DNA of 64,000 nt, taken from the NCBI RefSeq assembly GCF_001953635.1, contig NZ_MEJH01000002.1, positions 434,001 to 498,000 on the forward strand, in the 5' to 3' direction. Origin of the DNA: Alteromonas abrolhosensis (GTDB lineage Bacteria; Pseudomonadota; Gammaproteobacteria; Enterobacterales; Alteromonadaceae). Under the pieces are notes generated by a model. It made no database searches. It was not told the origin of the DNA and saw nothing but the letters and a program-made list of their open reading frames with translations. Numbering within the stretch: the stretch's first letter is position 1; every line of letters begins with the position of its first letter. The translations under genes and the position numbers were made by a program. Of this stretch, positions 44,715 to 54,368 are shown piece after piece.

Positions 44715-45176
44715 TTATTTAGTGGCTAAGAGGGTTTCGCAATATATTTTCAGCGGCGGCAACTCATCCAAGACCTTAGACTCGTATTCGGATTCAATTT
44801 GCTCGCGAGCTATGTCTTGCTTTCTTCGCTCACTCTTTGGTAGCTGTTGCCTTGCTTCTAAAATAGCGAAACCACTTACCTCGGTAAAAAGCGCATGAAC
44901 GTGGGGGTACTGTGCTTTAAAATCAGGAGGCGTGTTCAGCGGAAGCGCATTCAACAAGTTGACGATGCGAATAACACCTTCTGACAAATCACACTGCTGC
45001 TGCTCCATAGCTTTTGCTATCACTATAATACTGTCGGTAATAGTCGCAATGCGTGATTGCCTCGCTGCTTCTTGTCGTTCCTTTTGCTGCTTTAACATAA
45101 ACAGCAGTTTGCCTGCGTAAAAACCAAGACCAACAATGATGAGTAGCGCTATGCCTGAAAGTACTGCCCAAAGCAT
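44715..45176 (-). CDS. DUF2489 domain membrane-anchored protein
   Basis: 153-residue protein with one N-terminal membrane helix (WAVLSGIALLIIVGLGFYAG) and a helical cytoplasmic domain rich in Gln/Glu/Lys. The overall sequence and its position directly after yihI correspond to the DUF2489 family of Vibrio, Shewanella and Alteromonas. Function unknown. 18 bp downstream of yihI, so probably co-transcribed. Confidence 0.8.
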   Translation of the reverse strand: MLWAVLSGIALLIIVGLGFYAGKLLFMLKQQKERQEAARQSRIATITDSIIVIAKAMEQQQCDLSEGVIRIVNLLNALPLNTPPDFKAQYPHVHALFTEVSGFAILEARQQLPKSERRKQDIAREQIESEYESKVLDELPPLKIYCETLLATK

Positions 45177-45194
45177 GACTCTTTCCCGTTTTTA

Positions 45195-45698
45195 TTAATG
45201 CTTAAAGTCGTCGATATTGATAGCGTCTAAATCATTAAACGGATCCATATCGTCGTCTTCATCATCTTCTTCTACTATTCCCAGCAGGTCACAAAGAATG
45301 CGATGTCGAGCCATCTTTTCATCTACATAAGCTTGTTGCTCACGGGTAAGCGGCTTGTCATCGTCAAGCTTATCGAGCAAATCAGATAAGCGTTGGTCTG
45401 CCTCGAGTGCAGCTAATTCTTGCGCTGGTGTCGCGTACTTCTTCTTTTGAGCTGGTGTAGGCGTGACCGCTTTCACAAGCTGAATAGGCTTTTTACTGCC
45501 GTGGCGCGGATCTTTATTTTCAGCACTCTTTTTGCTCGTCACTTTTTTCTGTTCAACATTGTGGCGACTACCGGCGGGCTTACCTTTATGCTTTTTAGGG
45601 CGAGGTGAGTCTGATTTACGGTTTTCGCTAGGTTTAAAGTCAGGATCTTTACGAACGCCGATTAGGCCGACTTTACGTGATTTCTTTGAACGTGCCAT
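45195..45698 (-). CDS. yihI: Der GTPase-activating protein YihI
   Basis: 167-residue protein stimulating the GTPase Der in ribosome assembly. A very basic N-terminal half (MARSKKSRKVGLIGVRKDPD, then many Lys/Arg) is followed by a helical TPAQELAALEADQRLSDLLDKLDD core and an acidic tail EEDDEDDDMDPFNDLD. The ATG used lies 5 bp after GGAA; a TTG three codons upstream is less likely. Confidence 0.9.
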   Translation of the reverse strand: MARSKKSRKVGLIGVRKDPDFKPSENRKSDSPRPKKHKGKPAGSRHNVEQKKVTSKKSAENKDPRHGSKKPIQLVKAVTPTPAQKKKYATPAQELAALEADQRLSDLLDKLDDDKPLTREQQAYVDEKMARHRILCDLLGIVEEDDEDDDMDPFNDLDAINIDDFKH

Positions 45699-45826
45699 AA
45701 TTTCCAAATAAACAAAGAGAGTGAAAAAACAACGCTATTATAGCGCGAATTAGCGTGTACGTATTGATCTTTGGGTGTGCTGTGTAAAATCAATACGGCA
45801 CACTTAAAGTATCACGCAAATTTACT

Positions 45827-46474
45827 TCAGCGCTTTCTCATCAAAACAACGTCATTAGCGGGGAAAGTGACATCATAGCCGTCCCTTTGTGCTAGAAAAT
45901 GAAAGGTTGCTTCGCTGAAAAAACTCACGTGGGTGATATCATTTTTGTAGTGCCAATTAACAAACCTGGCCTTATCGAGTACGCGCTTTGTCATGATGGC
46001 TAGCACACCACCAGAAGCCACGAGTTTATTGAATAATGCCCACTCGACGTGAGGGGAGTGAAAATGTTCAATAGCCTCAGTACACGTCACAATGTCGTAG
46101 CTTTGCACTAGCACCTGTAAATCATTTGCATAGAAGGGGTCGTAGGTTTTCATCTTGACTCCTTCTTCTTCCAGCATACTGGCTAAAACTGGCGCGGGAC
46201 CACAACCAAAATCCAATCCTACAAGCTCACCGTCTTTTGCACTTTCTATAAAAGGTGTAAGTGGTGTTAAAACCTTTCTTAAAAACTTTCGATAACCTTC
46301 GTCTTCGAAACTATTTTCATGAAGATCATATTCCTGCTTTTCTATTTGTTTTGAAGGCAGAAATTCAGGAGATACGTACACAAGTTCACACTGACTACAC
46401 TGCAGGTAGTCGCGTCTATTATCAGTGTGGTAGTGAGATGACGTGTTAGCGCTTTTGCATAAAGGACAGTACAT
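45827..46474 (-). CDS. Class I SAM-dependent methyltransferase with N-terminal zinc ribbon
   Basis: 215 residues from the start used. MYCPLCKS and LQCSQCELVYV give a CxxC...CxxC zinc ribbon in the first 35 residues; LDFGCGPAPVLASML is the SAM-binding motif and DIVTCTEAIEHFHSP motif II/III. Resembles Methyltransf_23-type proteins; the substrate is unknown. A longer ATG start (46534) would begin inside the cytochrome c4 terminator hairpin, so the internal ATG is much more plausible. No clear ribosome site precedes it. Confidence 0.82.
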   Translation of the reverse strand: MYCPLCKSANTSSHYHTDNRRDYLQCSQCELVYVSPEFLPSKQIEKQEYDLHENSFEDEGYRKFLRKVLTPLTPFIESAKDGELVGLDFGCGPAPVLASMLEEEGVKMKTYDPFYANDLQVLVQSYDIVTCTEAIEHFHSPHVEWALFNKLVASGGVLAIMTKRVLDKARFVNWHYKNDITHVSFFSEATFHFLAQRDGYDVTFPANDVVLMRKR

Positions 46475-46500
46475 AGGAAAGTAAACAATAATAAGGGGCT

Positions 46501-46537
46501 TAAAAAAGAAAAAGGTGATGGTTTGCACCATCACCTT
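46501..46537 (-). terminator. Terminator of the cytochrome c4 transcript
   Basis: Perfect 11-bp stem AAGGTGATGGT / ACCATCACCTT, loop of four, followed on the minus strand by TTTTTCTTTTTT. It is about 290 nt beyond the cytochrome stop codon, leaving a long transcribed but untranslated stretch. Confidence 0.93.
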
Positions 46538-46695
46538 ACATTGTATGAGTGTCAGATGACACCTCTCCCGTTATACACCTCTATGTGTATTTTGCTTCCC
46601 TAGCTTTGCTCCCCTTATTTTTATTGTTAGCAGAGCTGTATTGTTGTTTTTGGCCCTCGTGGCTCTTTATCCCGTCTTCCATGCTGCATTTTTAT
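46503..46695 (-). ncRNA. Candidate GGA-rich small RNA or structured 3' UTR behind cytochrome c4
   Basis: Roughly 190 nt of non-coding sequence ending in the strong terminator. Read on the minus strand it has five GGA motifs within about 115 nt (TGGAAG, CGGGAT, GGGGAG, AGGGAA, CGGGAG; plus-strand TCC at 46678, 46670, 46610, 46597 and 46566). One is in a small hairpin GCT-AGGGA-AGC. It also has GTGTCA-TC-TGACAC. This pattern resembles CsrA-sequestering RNAs, but no GacA-type upstream site was found. A TAATAAT -10-like element lies at the left end of the AT-rich leader. Speculative. The rest of the gap to the cytochrome stop holds no gene. Confidence 0.35.
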
Positions 46696-46828
46696 TATTA
46701 TTCTTGTTATTTAGCTTGTAGCTTTTCAAAGGCACCTACAAACTACGCCGTTAGATTACACGAATAATTTCAAAATACAACTTTTTCGGTAACAAATTTT
46801 TAACAACAATGTGCAAAAACGGTAATGT

Positions 46829-47452
46829 TTAGTGTAAGCCCGCGATATAGTTAGATAAAATCTCAATATCTTCGTCAGTTAATTTCATCGCAATATCACG
46901 CATCATGCCATTCATGTCATTGTGACGCTGGCCTGAACGGAATGCTTTCAATTGAGCTGCAGTGTAAGTTGCATGTTGACCACTGATGTCAGGGAAACCT
47001 GCTAAGCCCATGCCGTTACCTTTAGGACCGTGACATGCGATACATGCAGTTACGCCACGAGACTCGTCGCCACCTTGGTAAAGTGCACGCCCAGCTTCAA
47101 CATACTGCTCAGGTGTTTCGCCTGCTTTTGGCTCTTGGCTTGAGAAATAAGCCGCTAAGTCTTTCATGTCTTGCTCTGAAAGTGGGGCAGCCATGCCGTT
47201 CATCACAGCATTGTTACGACCTTCCTCGCCACCTGTTTGAGAGGCAAGTTTAAATTCGGTTAATTGCTTAACAATGTACTTCTCATGCTGGCCAGCAAGT
47301 TTTGGGTTCATGTCAATCATGCTGTTGCCATCAGGGCCATGACAGGCTGCACATACTGCAGATTTCGCTTTACCTGCCTCGGCGTCGCCTTCTGCCATAG
47401 CAGTTGCGCTTAAACCTAAAGACATACATACCAACAAACACAGTTTTTTCAT
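46829..47452 (-). CDS. Cytochrome c4 (dihaem)
   Basis: Periplasmic dihaem cytochrome c passing electrons to terminal oxidases. With the start at MKKLCLLVCMSLGLSATAMA (207 residues) the signal peptide is clean; an ATG 22 codons upstream adds unlikely residues. Two haem sites are present, CAACH near residue 35 and CIACH near 137, in two homologous halves each ending in ISGQH/LAGQH-type and NGM/MNGM segments with the axial Met. Divergent from engB, as in many relatives. Confidence 0.94.
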   Translation of the reverse strand: MKKLCLLVCMSLGLSATAMAEGDAEAGKAKSAVCAACHGPDGNSMIDMNPKLAGQHEKYIVKQLTEFKLASQTGGEEGRNNAVMNGMAAPLSEQDMKDLAAYFSSQEPKAGETPEQYVEAGRALYQGGDESRGVTACIACHGPKGNGMGLAGFPDISGQHATYTAAQLKAFRSGQRHNDMNGMMRDIAMKLTDEDIEILSNYIAGLH

Positions 47453-47626
47453 AATAAATCTCTTAAATGGATCCAACGGCTCGCGTGATATACGTGATAT
47501 CATGCGTATTTTACACATTTAACGCGTCAGAAAAACCTATTCCATGATAAAACTATGGTTTTTAGTTGGTTTATTCATTAAAAAACTGTAAACCGAAGGT
47601 TGTGACGCATGTGGAGGTAAGTCTAG

Positions 47627-48262
47627 ATGTCGTATTACACCAAAGCAAAATTCTTTACGAGTGCACCAGACATTCGTCATTTAAAAAATGATACCGGAAT
47701 TGAAGTTGCCTTTGCTGGTCGCTCAAATGCAGGTAAATCGAGTGCACTTAACACGTTAACTCGCCAGAAAAACTTGGCTAGAACAAGTAAAACGCCGGGG
47801 CGCACCCAGTTGATCAACGTCTTTGAATTAGAAGAAGACTTACGTTTGGTTGATTTGCCAGGATACGGCTTCGCAAAAGTGCCGGTAGCCATGAAAAAGA
47901 AGTGGCAGGCGTCACTCGGTGAATATCTTCAAAAGCGCAAGTCCCTTAAAGGATTAGTCGTTTTAATGGATATTCGTCATCCATTTAAAGATTTAGACCA
48001 AGATCTTATTCATTGGGCTGTAGCGTCAAATATTCCTGTACTTGCATTACTTACTAAGGCCGACAAATTGAAAAGCGGTAAGCGCAAAGCACAATTGCTG
48101 ATGGCGCGTGAAGCTGCTATGGCCTTTATGGGCGATGTAACGGTACAAACCTTTTCGTCACTAAATAAGCATGGTTTGCCTGAGTTAGAGCGTATCTTGG
48201 ATACGTGGTTCGGCTTAGGTAAACAGGATGAAGCTGAAGAACCAGATAGCGAAGCTCAATAA
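47627..48262 (+). CDS. engB: Ribosome biogenesis GTPase EngB (YsxC/YihA)
   Basis: Essential GTPase in 50S assembly, 211 residues. G1 GRSNAGKSS near residue 31, [11 protein letters not shown] (G2), [11 protein letters not shown] (G3) and LTKADKL (G4). A strong GGAGG ribosome site is present. Position next to the Spot 42 gene and polA matches E. coli (polA-spf-yihA). Confidence 0.97.
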   Translation: MSYYTKAKFFTSAPDIRHLKNDTGIEVAFAGRSNAGKSSALNTLTRQKNLARTSKTPGRTQLINVFELEEDLRLVDLPGYGFAKVPVAMKKKWQASLGEYLQKRKSLKGLVVLMDIRHPFKDLDQDLIHWAVASNIPVLALLTKADKLKSGKRKAQLLMAREAAMAFMGDVTVQTFSSLNKHGLPELERILDTWFGLGKQDEAEEPDSEAQ

Positions 48263-48324
48263 TCTAAATAGTGAGTCTCACTTACACTGACTTGGTGTAC
48301 TTGATAAGACGATGTGGGGTGCTA

Positions 48325-48356
48325 GAAAAAAGAACGCCCCGCATAGTGCGAGGCGT
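48325..48356 (-). terminator. Second minus-strand terminator downstream of Spot 42
   Basis: CGCCTCGCA / TGCGGGGCG stem (one G-U pair, 3-nt loop) followed on the minus strand by TTCTTTTTTC. Since Spot 42 already has its own terminator about 140 nt upstream, this one suggests a separate transcript or readthrough control. Confidence 0.75.
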
Positions 48357-48490
48357 AAACTGAGAGAAAACACATAAAAACCGAAGATATAGAGTAGCTA
48401 TAAATAAAGAAGTTCAGAAAAATTTAGCGGAAAGCCGTTTTTTATTTTTAACTATTTGATATTTATAGATTAATTATTTTATACGGGCAT

Positions 48491-48562
48491 AAAAAAACCC
48501 CGACAAAACTGTCGGGGTCAAAGCAAAGGTTTGAAAACAGCTTTCTCACCTCTGTACCCTAC
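48491..48562 (-). ncRNA. spf: Spot 42 small RNA, short form
   Basis: The RNA begins GTAGGGTACAGAGGT, identical to the first 15 nt of E. coli Spot 42. It continues with a TTTTCAAACCTTTGCTTTGACC section resembling the UUUCAGACCUUUUAC part, and ends with the terminator hairpin ACCCCGACA / TGTCGGGGT plus seven T. Promoter: TTGCCT-N16-TAATAT, 7 bp before the start. Predicted length about 72 nt against 109 nt in E. coli; the middle stem is missing. Lies between polA and engB exactly as in E. coli, where it is Hfq-dependent and CRP-repressed and controls carbon catabolism. Confidence 0.85.
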
Positions 48563-48676
48563 ATGCGTAATATTACAACAAAGCACAGAAAAGGCAAGGG
48601 TGTTATGTAATTAAATTACCAAATTTAACGAAGATAACACGCCATTTCATGTAAAAACTGTAATCTAATTACCAAA

Positions 48677-51466
48677 CTAGTGCGCTTCATCCCAGTTATC
48701 GCCCACACCAGCCTCGACGACTAACGGAACGTTAAGGGTGGCTGCGCTTTCCATAAGAGCAGTAATAGTAGAGACATAGGTTTCAACCTTGTCTTCTTTT
48801 ATCTCAAAAACCAATTCATCGTGTACTTGCATCATCATGGTCACGTCATCAGATGCATTTTTCCTGATCCAGTCATCAACTTTGATCATTGCCATCTTAA
48901 TGATGTCTGCAGCCGTGCCTTGCATAGGCGCATTAATCGCCGCGCGTTCTGCACCTTTTCGACGTGCTCCATTACTAGCTTTAATGTCTGGCAAATAAAG
49001 TCTGCGCCCGAATACAGTCTCTACATACCCTTTGTCCTTGGCGCTCTCACGTGTAGAGTCCATATATTCAAGCACGCCAGGGTAGCGTTCAAAGTAAAGA
49101 TCCATGTACTTTTGTGCTTCGTTGCGCGGAATATTAAGTTGCTTTGACAATCCAAATGCACTCATACCGTAGATAAGACCAAAGTTAATCGCTTTTGCAC
49201 TGCGACGCTGTTCAGTGGTTACTTCATCTAATGGAACACCAAATACTTCAGAGGCTGTAGCTTTATGAATATCTTTGCCATGTGCAAAGGCGTCTAATAG
49301 ACCCTTATCACCCGAAAGGTGAGCCATTATTCGCAATTCAATTTGCGAGTAGTCGGCAGCAACGAATTTATTCCCTTCTCTTGGTATAAATGCCTGACGC
49401 ACACGACGTCCTTCTTCGTTTCGAATAGGGATGTTCTGTAAATTAGGATCCGTTGAAGATAGGCGTCCAGTTGCTGTTACCGCTTGGTGATAGGACGTGT
49501 GTACCCGGCCCGTGCGATGATTGATCATCTTAGGAAGTTTATCCGTGTAGGTATTCTTAAGCTTGGTTAAGCCTCGGTATTCCATGATCTTCTTCGGTAA
49601 CGGATACTCAAGCGCAAGTTCTTGCAGTACGTCCTCAGAAGTAGATGGCGCACCTTTAGGCGTCTTCTTTATGATTGGCAGCGACATCTTTTCAAACAAA
49701 ATTTGCTGAAGTTGCTTGGTTGAGCCAAGGTTAAAGGGTTCGCCGGCTTCTTCGTGAACTTCTTTCTCAAGTTCCGCAATACGCGTAGCAAGGTCCTGAC
49801 TTTGTTGACGTAGCTTTTGACTGTCAATCAACACCCCCTCTTGCTCCATACGGGAAAGAACACAAGCAAGGGGTACTTCAACATCTATCAGCAAGTTTTT
49901 AAGCTCAGGGATATCTTTTAACTTAGTCCAAATTGCATTGTGTAAGCGTAGCGTGATATCAGCATCTTCCGCAGCGTACGGACCAGCTTCTTCAAGACTA
50001 ATTTGATTAAACGTAAGCTGTTTAGCGCCTTTGCCTGCTATCTCTTCAAAGTGAATCGTCTTATGACCTAAATAGGCTAGGGCAAGTGAGTCCATATCGT
50101 GGCGCTGTGCAGTACTGTTTAGCACATAGCTTTCAAGCATGGTGTCAAAGCCAATACCGTTTAAGGTGATATCGTAGTTAGCTAGTACATTCTTGTCGTA
50201 CTTAATATGCTGGCCTACTTTGATCACTTTGTCTGATTCCAAAATAGGTTTTAACGCGTCTAATACAAACTCTCGCGATAGCTGGGCGGGGGCATCTGGG
50301 TAATCGTGAGCAACAGGCACGTAAGCGGCTTCACCTTCTTCTATACAAAATGAAACGCCAACTAATTCTGCATCCATGTAATTAAGGCTAGTAGTCTCGG
50401 TATCAAATGCGAATAACTCTGCGTTTACTAGCTTCTCGACCCAAGCGTTAAATCGTTCCTCGTCAAGTACGGTTTCGTATTTCGATTTATCAATATCTAC
50501 GGATGAACCTGATGAGCTATCTTGCTCGCTATCATCAGCGTCTTCGCTTGCGGCGACGGCAGTTGTTGTATCACCGCCAGCTAAAAGGGCACTTACTTCT
50601 GCGTGCCAACGTTTAAACTCGAACTCGGCAAACAGATCTCGCAGCTGCTCATTGTCGGCCTGACATGGCATTAATTCTTCAACATCATAGTCCAGATCGA
50701 GATCTATACTGATGGTAGCAAGTGTATGAGAAAGACGAGCTTGCTCTTCATACTCTTGCATTTTAGCTGCCATCGATTTACTGCCCCTAAACGACAACTC
50801 AGCAATTTTATCTAGATTTTTATAAATGTCGTCAATGCCGCCAATACCATTTAACAAGGCTTGGGCACTCTTATCACCCACACCTGGCACGCCCGGGATG
50901 TTGTCTACTTTATCGCCCTTAAGCGCAAGAAAATCGATCACAAGCTCTGGTGGAATACCAAACTTAGTATTTACACCCTCAACGTCCATCAATTGATTCG
51001 TCATGGTGTTGATCAAGGTGACATGTTCATTTACCAGCTGCGCCATGTCCTTATCGCCGGTGCTGATAAGGGTATCAATACCTTTCTCTGTGGCGTGCTT
51101 GGCCAACGTACCAATTACGTCATCCGCCTCTACTCCTGGCTCAACAATAACGGGTAAACCCATCGCTTTGATGATGGCATGTAAAGGTTCGATCTGGCTT
51201 CTTAGCTCATCTGGCATTGGCGGACGGTTCGCTTTGTACTCTTTATAGATGTCGTCGCGAAAGGTCTTGCCCTTGGCATCAAAAATCACCGCCATGTGCG
51301 TAGGGTTGTATTGCTTAATCAAGCTTTTAAGCATGTTTACAACACCATAGATAGCACCGGTGTCTTGGCCTTTTGAATTGGTCAGCGGCGGCAACCCGTG
51401 AAAGGCACGAAAAAGATACGACGATCCATCGACAAGAATAAATGGAGGCTTTTTAGAATCAGGCAT
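48677..51466 (-). CDS. polA: DNA polymerase I
   Basis: 929-residue repair and Okazaki-fragment polymerase. The start at [22 protein letters not shown] matches the family; an upstream in-frame ATG adds a hydrophobic stretch with no counterpart. The 5' nuclease domain has [12 protein letters not shown] and GDKDMAQLV. The 3'-5' exonuclease domain keeps its catalytic pair in [17 protein letters not shown], so proofreading should be active. The polymerase domain has [37 protein letters not shown] and VHDELVFEI. Full length. Confidence 0.98.
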   Translation of the reverse strand: MPDSKKPPFILVDGSSYLFRAFHGLPPLTNSKGQDTGAIYGVVNMLKSLIKQYNPTHMAVIFDAKGKTFRDDIYKEYKANRPPMPDELRSQIEPLHAIIKAMGLPVIVEPGVEADDVIGTLAKHATEKGIDTLISTGDKDMAQLVNEHVTLINTMTNQLMDVEGVNTKFGIPPELVIDFLALKGDKVDNIPGVPGVGDKSAQALLNGIGGIDDIYKNLDKIAELSFRGSKSMAAKMQEYEEQARLSHTLATISIDLDLDYDVEELMPCQADNEQLRDLFAEFEFKRWHAEVSALLAGGDTTTAVAASEDADDSEQDSSSGSSVDIDKSKYETVLDEERFNAWVEKLVNAELFAFDTETTSLNYMDAELVGVSFCIEEGEAAYVPVAHDYPDAPAQLSREFVLDALKPILESDKVIKVGQHIKYDKNVLANYDITLNGIGFDTMLESYVLNSTAQRHDMDSLALAYLGHKTIHFEEIAGKGAKQLTFNQISLEEAGPYAAEDADITLRLHNAIWTKLKDIPELKNLLIDVEVPLACVLSRMEQEGVLIDSQKLRQQSQDLATRIAELEKEVHEEAGEPFNLGSTKQLQQILFEKMSLPIIKKTPKGAPSTSEDVLQELALEYPLPKKIMEYRGLTKLKNTYTDKLPKMINHRTGRVHTSYHQAVTATGRLSSTDPNLQNIPIRNEEGRRVRQAFIPREGNKFVAADYSQIELRIMAHLSGDKGLLDAFAHGKDIHKATASEVFGVPLDEVTTEQRRSAKAINFGLIYGMSAFGLSKQLNIPRNEAQKYMDLYFERYPGVLEYMDSTRESAKDKGYVETVFGRRLYLPDIKASNGARRKGAERAAINAPMQGTAADIIKMAMIKVDDWIRKNASDDVTMMMQVHDELVFEIKEDKVETYVSTITALMESAATLNVPLVVEAGVGDNWDEAH

Positions 51467-51887
51467 AGATGGCGATTTTCCAATATACAATATGAGCGCA
51501 AGGATGCCACAGGCTAGGGCAGATCGCCATATCATGAAGGAACATTAAGGTCGATAGTAGATCGCACTTCGCCTGTGGATAACTTTGTGATCTAAAAATT
51601 TGGACGCAGTGATCTGGGCGATCTTTGTCAAGTTAAAGATCACCTTTCAAATCAAGAAAAATAAGGGAATGAGACTAAGGTGTGAAAACAGCATACCTGC
51701 TACTTACCATTCCATTTTATGTGGATAACTTGGTGTACGTTTATTTTTGGTTTAACCAAGTCGGTCAAGTAATGTAGCATAACCATTAACATTGTATACA
51801 CGTATTATTAAGAACTTTTTTTGTACAGTTGTGTGTTTAATAGCCAAATTTTGAATAAGTAGATGGCATACCGTCTAGGAGGACAAT
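51467..51887. promoter_or_regulatory. polA/elbB divergent promoter region with DnaA boxes and GATC cluster
   Basis: About 420 bp with no gene. Two perfect DnaA boxes TGTGGATAA at 51574-51582 and 51720-51728, and five GATC sites at 51560, 51589, 51611, 51620 and 51638. A perfect AGGAGG site precedes elbB. Discussed in findings as a possible DnaA titration or control site. Confidence 0.65.
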
Positions 51888-52541
51888 ATGAAACAAGTAG
51901 CCGTTATTTTAAGTGGTAGTGGTGTGTTCGACGGGGCAGAGTTACACGAAGCAGTATTAACGCTTTTAGCTATTGAGCAAGAAGGGGCGTCCTATCAATG
52001 TTTTGCTCCAGATGTAAACCAGCTGCATGTGGTGAATCACTTAACGGGTGAAGTGTCAGAAGGCGAAACCCGTAACGTGTTAGTAGAGTCGGCCCGCATA
52101 GCGCGCGGTGACATAAAGCCGGTGACCGAGTGCGATGTTGATACCTTCGAGACCCTTATTTTGCCCGGTGGTTTTGGCGCTGCAAAGAACCTGTGCACGT
52201 TTGCTGTAGAAGGAGAAAATTGCTCATTCAATGAAGATGTTCTTGCTGTTTGCAAGGCTTTTGCACAAGCTAAAAAGCCGGCTGCGTATGCGTGTATCGC
52301 GCCTGCACTAGCAGCAAAGGTATATGGCAATAAAACTAAACTGACCATTGGTAATGACGAAGCGACTGCTAGCGGCTTAAATGCCTTAGGAGCAACTCAC
52401 GTTAATTGCGCTGTAGACGAGGTGGTAGTTGATAATGATGCTAAGTTGGTTACTACTCCTGCGTACATGCTGGCGCAAAATATCAGTGAGGCTAACGCGA
52501 GTATCACTAAAATGGTCAAGACTGTGCTCGCCATGAAGTAA
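51888..52541 (+). CDS. elbB: Isoprenoid biosynthesis glyoxalase ElbB (DJ-1/PfpI superfamily)
   Basis: 217-residue DJ-1-like protein. AVILSGSGVFDGAELHEAV is the ElbB start, LILPGGFGAAKNL the central motif and YACIAPALAAK carries the nucleophilic cysteine. E. coli ElbB is a glyoxalase-type protein associated with isoprenoid synthesis, but its natural role is uncertain. Single gene. Confidence 0.93.
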   Translation: MKQVAVILSGSGVFDGAELHEAVLTLLAIEQEGASYQCFAPDVNQLHVVNHLTGEVSEGETRNVLVESARIARGDIKPVTECDVDTFETLILPGGFGAAKNLCTFAVEGENCSFNEDVLAVCKAFAQAKKPAAYACIAPALAAKVYGNKTKLTIGNDEATASGLNALGATHVNCAVDEVVVDNDAKLVTTPAYMLAQNISEANASITKMVKTVLAMK

Positions 52542-52786
52542 TTACGCCAACATAACTAGGCGTTGTCGATTTGTTCCGTATAGCAAACATTACTGCGCCC
52601 TAATGTCTAATTAGACGTAACATTGTGGGGAGACAAAGGTTTCCCCTTGTTCATTATAGTCCTATAATCAAAACCCTATACGTAATGTAGAGCGTTTTAA
52701 TTTTTGAATTTAATTCAAAAAAAGCACATTTTAACTAGGGCTTATCTGTCCTTATGCGCACTATAAAAATAAAGGCATAAAAAACA

Positions 52787-54238
52787 ATGCACTACCGTGC
52801 CATCATACGAATACTTGGGTTATTAATCGCGCTTTTTAGCGTCACAATGATCCCGCCAGCTATCGTGTCGTTGATTTATCAAGATGGCAGCGGCCTACCT
52901 TTTACCCTTGCCTTTATATTATGCGTTATTGGCGGTATGGCGCTGTGGTATCCCAATCGTCAGCAGAAAAATGACTTAAGAGCACGAGAAGGCTTTCTGA
53001 TTGTTGCGCTGTTTTGGTCGGTGCTGGCAAGCGTGGGGGCAATCCCGCTTATCTTGCTAGAGCAACCGAGCATGACGGTGACCGACGCTTTTTTTGAGTC
53101 ATTTTCTGGTTTGACTACAACGGGGGCCACGGTTATTGAGGGAATAGACTTTCTTCCTCATTCTGTGCAGTTTTACCGTCAGCAGCTTCAGTGGTTAGGT
53201 GGTATGGGTATCATCGTACTTGCCGTTGCCATACTGCCTATTCTTGGCGTTGGAGGCATGCAGCTGTATCGAGCAGAGACACCAGGCCCCGTCAAAGATA
53301 ACAAGATGACGCCGCGTATTGCCGATACGGCAAAGCATTTGTGGTACATCTACCTGTCGATAACGATTGCATGTGCCGGCGCGTACTGGCTTGCAGGAAT
53401 GAGTGTTTTTGACGCTATTTGCCACTCTTTTTCTACCGTAGCTATTGGTGGCTTTTCAAATCACGACGCAAGCTTAGGCTACTTTAATAGCCCCATGGTC
53501 AACGTGGTATGTACTGTTTTCCTGCTCATTGCTGCATTGAACTTCTCATTACACTATGCGGCGGTGAGCTCTCGTTCGGTCAAAGGCTATTTTAAAGACC
53601 CAGAGTTCAAGGCCTTCTTTATTATTCAAGCGTCACTAATTGGAATTTGCTTCTTAGTGCTGACCCTTTCAGGTTATTACAGCTCCGCAGAGCAGGCCTT
53701 AGATCAAGCTATGATTCAAGCTGTATCAATCAGCACGACTGCCGGTTTTGCTACTACAGACTTTTCGGTCTGGCCTACATTTCTGCCCATTATGCTTATC
53801 TTCTCAAGCTTTATTGGTGGGTGTGCAAGTTCTACAGGTGGCGGCTTAAAAGTGGTACGGGTGTGCTTGCTGTTCTTACAAGGTAAGCGAGAAGTTGATA
53901 GGCTTATTCATCCTAAGGCGGTATACAGCGTAAAGTTTGGCGACCGCGCCATGCCTGATAGAGTCGTAGAGGCTGTATGGGGGTTCTTTTCGGCCTATGC
54001 AGTAGTCTTCGTGATCATTATGATAGGGCTTATTGCTACAGGGCTAGATAACCTTAGTGCCTTTACCGCTACTGCAGCTATGCTGAATAATTTGGGCCCA
54101 GGCTTGGGAAGCGTAGCGGCTAACTATGCTGATGTTACAGATGCAGGTAAGTGGATACTGGTGATAGCCATGGTGTTTGGTCGACTAGAAGTCTTCTCTT
54201 TACTGGTGTTATTTTCTCCCACATTCTGGCGAAGCTAA
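52787..54238 (+). CDS. trkH: Trk potassium uptake channel subunit TrkH
   Basis: Inner-membrane potassium channel, 483 residues. The four selectivity-filter loops are visible: GLTTTGATVI, VAIGGFSNHDAS, ISTTAGFATTDF and LNNLGPGLGSV. The intramembrane loop SSTGGGLKVVR is the gate. Starts MHYRAIIRILGLLIALFS. Convergent with its regulatory partner trkA. Confidence 0.97.
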   Translation: MHYRAIIRILGLLIALFSVTMIPPAIVSLIYQDGSGLPFTLAFILCVIGGMALWYPNRQQKNDLRAREGFLIVALFWSVLASVGAIPLILLEQPSMTVTDAFFESFSGLTTTGATVIEGIDFLPHSVQFYRQQLQWLGGMGIIVLAVAILPILGVGGMQLYRAETPGPVKDNKMTPRIADTAKHLWYIYLSITIACAGAYWLAGMSVFDAICHSFSTVAIGGFSNHDASLGYFNSPMVNVVCTVFLLIAALNFSLHYAAVSSRSVKGYFKDPEFKAFFIIQASLIGICFLVLTLSGYYSSAEQALDQAMIQAVSISTTAGFATTDFSVWPTFLPIMLIFSSFIGGCASSTGGGLKVVRVCLLFLQGKREVDRLIHPKAVYSVKFGDRAMPDRVVEAVWGFFSAYAVVFVIIMIGLIATGLDNLSAFTATAAMLNNLGPGLGSVAANYADVTDAGKWILVIAMVFGRLEVFSLLVLFSPTFWRS

Positions 54239-54286
54239 TTTAAGTAGGAACCCATTTGCTAAGCCAACAGGTTTGAATTGCGAATA

Positions 54287-54319
54287 CAAAAAAACAAAGG
54301 GCGAAGATAATCGCCCTTT
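54287..54319 (-). terminator. Terminator between trkH and trkA
   Basis: AAAGGGCGA / TCGCCCTTT 9-bp stem with a 6-nt loop, followed on the minus strand by G and seven T. Mainly serves trkA; may also slow trkH readthrough. Confidence 0.9.
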
Positions 54320-54368
54320 ACCTTTCATAACTGCATTGTTTATCAATGTTTGCGCTAAACCGTAAAAG

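Noticed and set aside
46475-46534. Longer N-terminus for the zinc-ribbon methyltransferase
   Set aside because: Would start inside the cytochrome c4 terminator hairpin and add hydrophobic residues ahead of the zinc ribbon.
46715-46745. GacA-type activation site upstream of the candidate GGA-rich RNA
   Set aside because: TTGTAG and CTACAA are present, but the spacing is 14 bp where the known site needs 6 and the half-sites differ.
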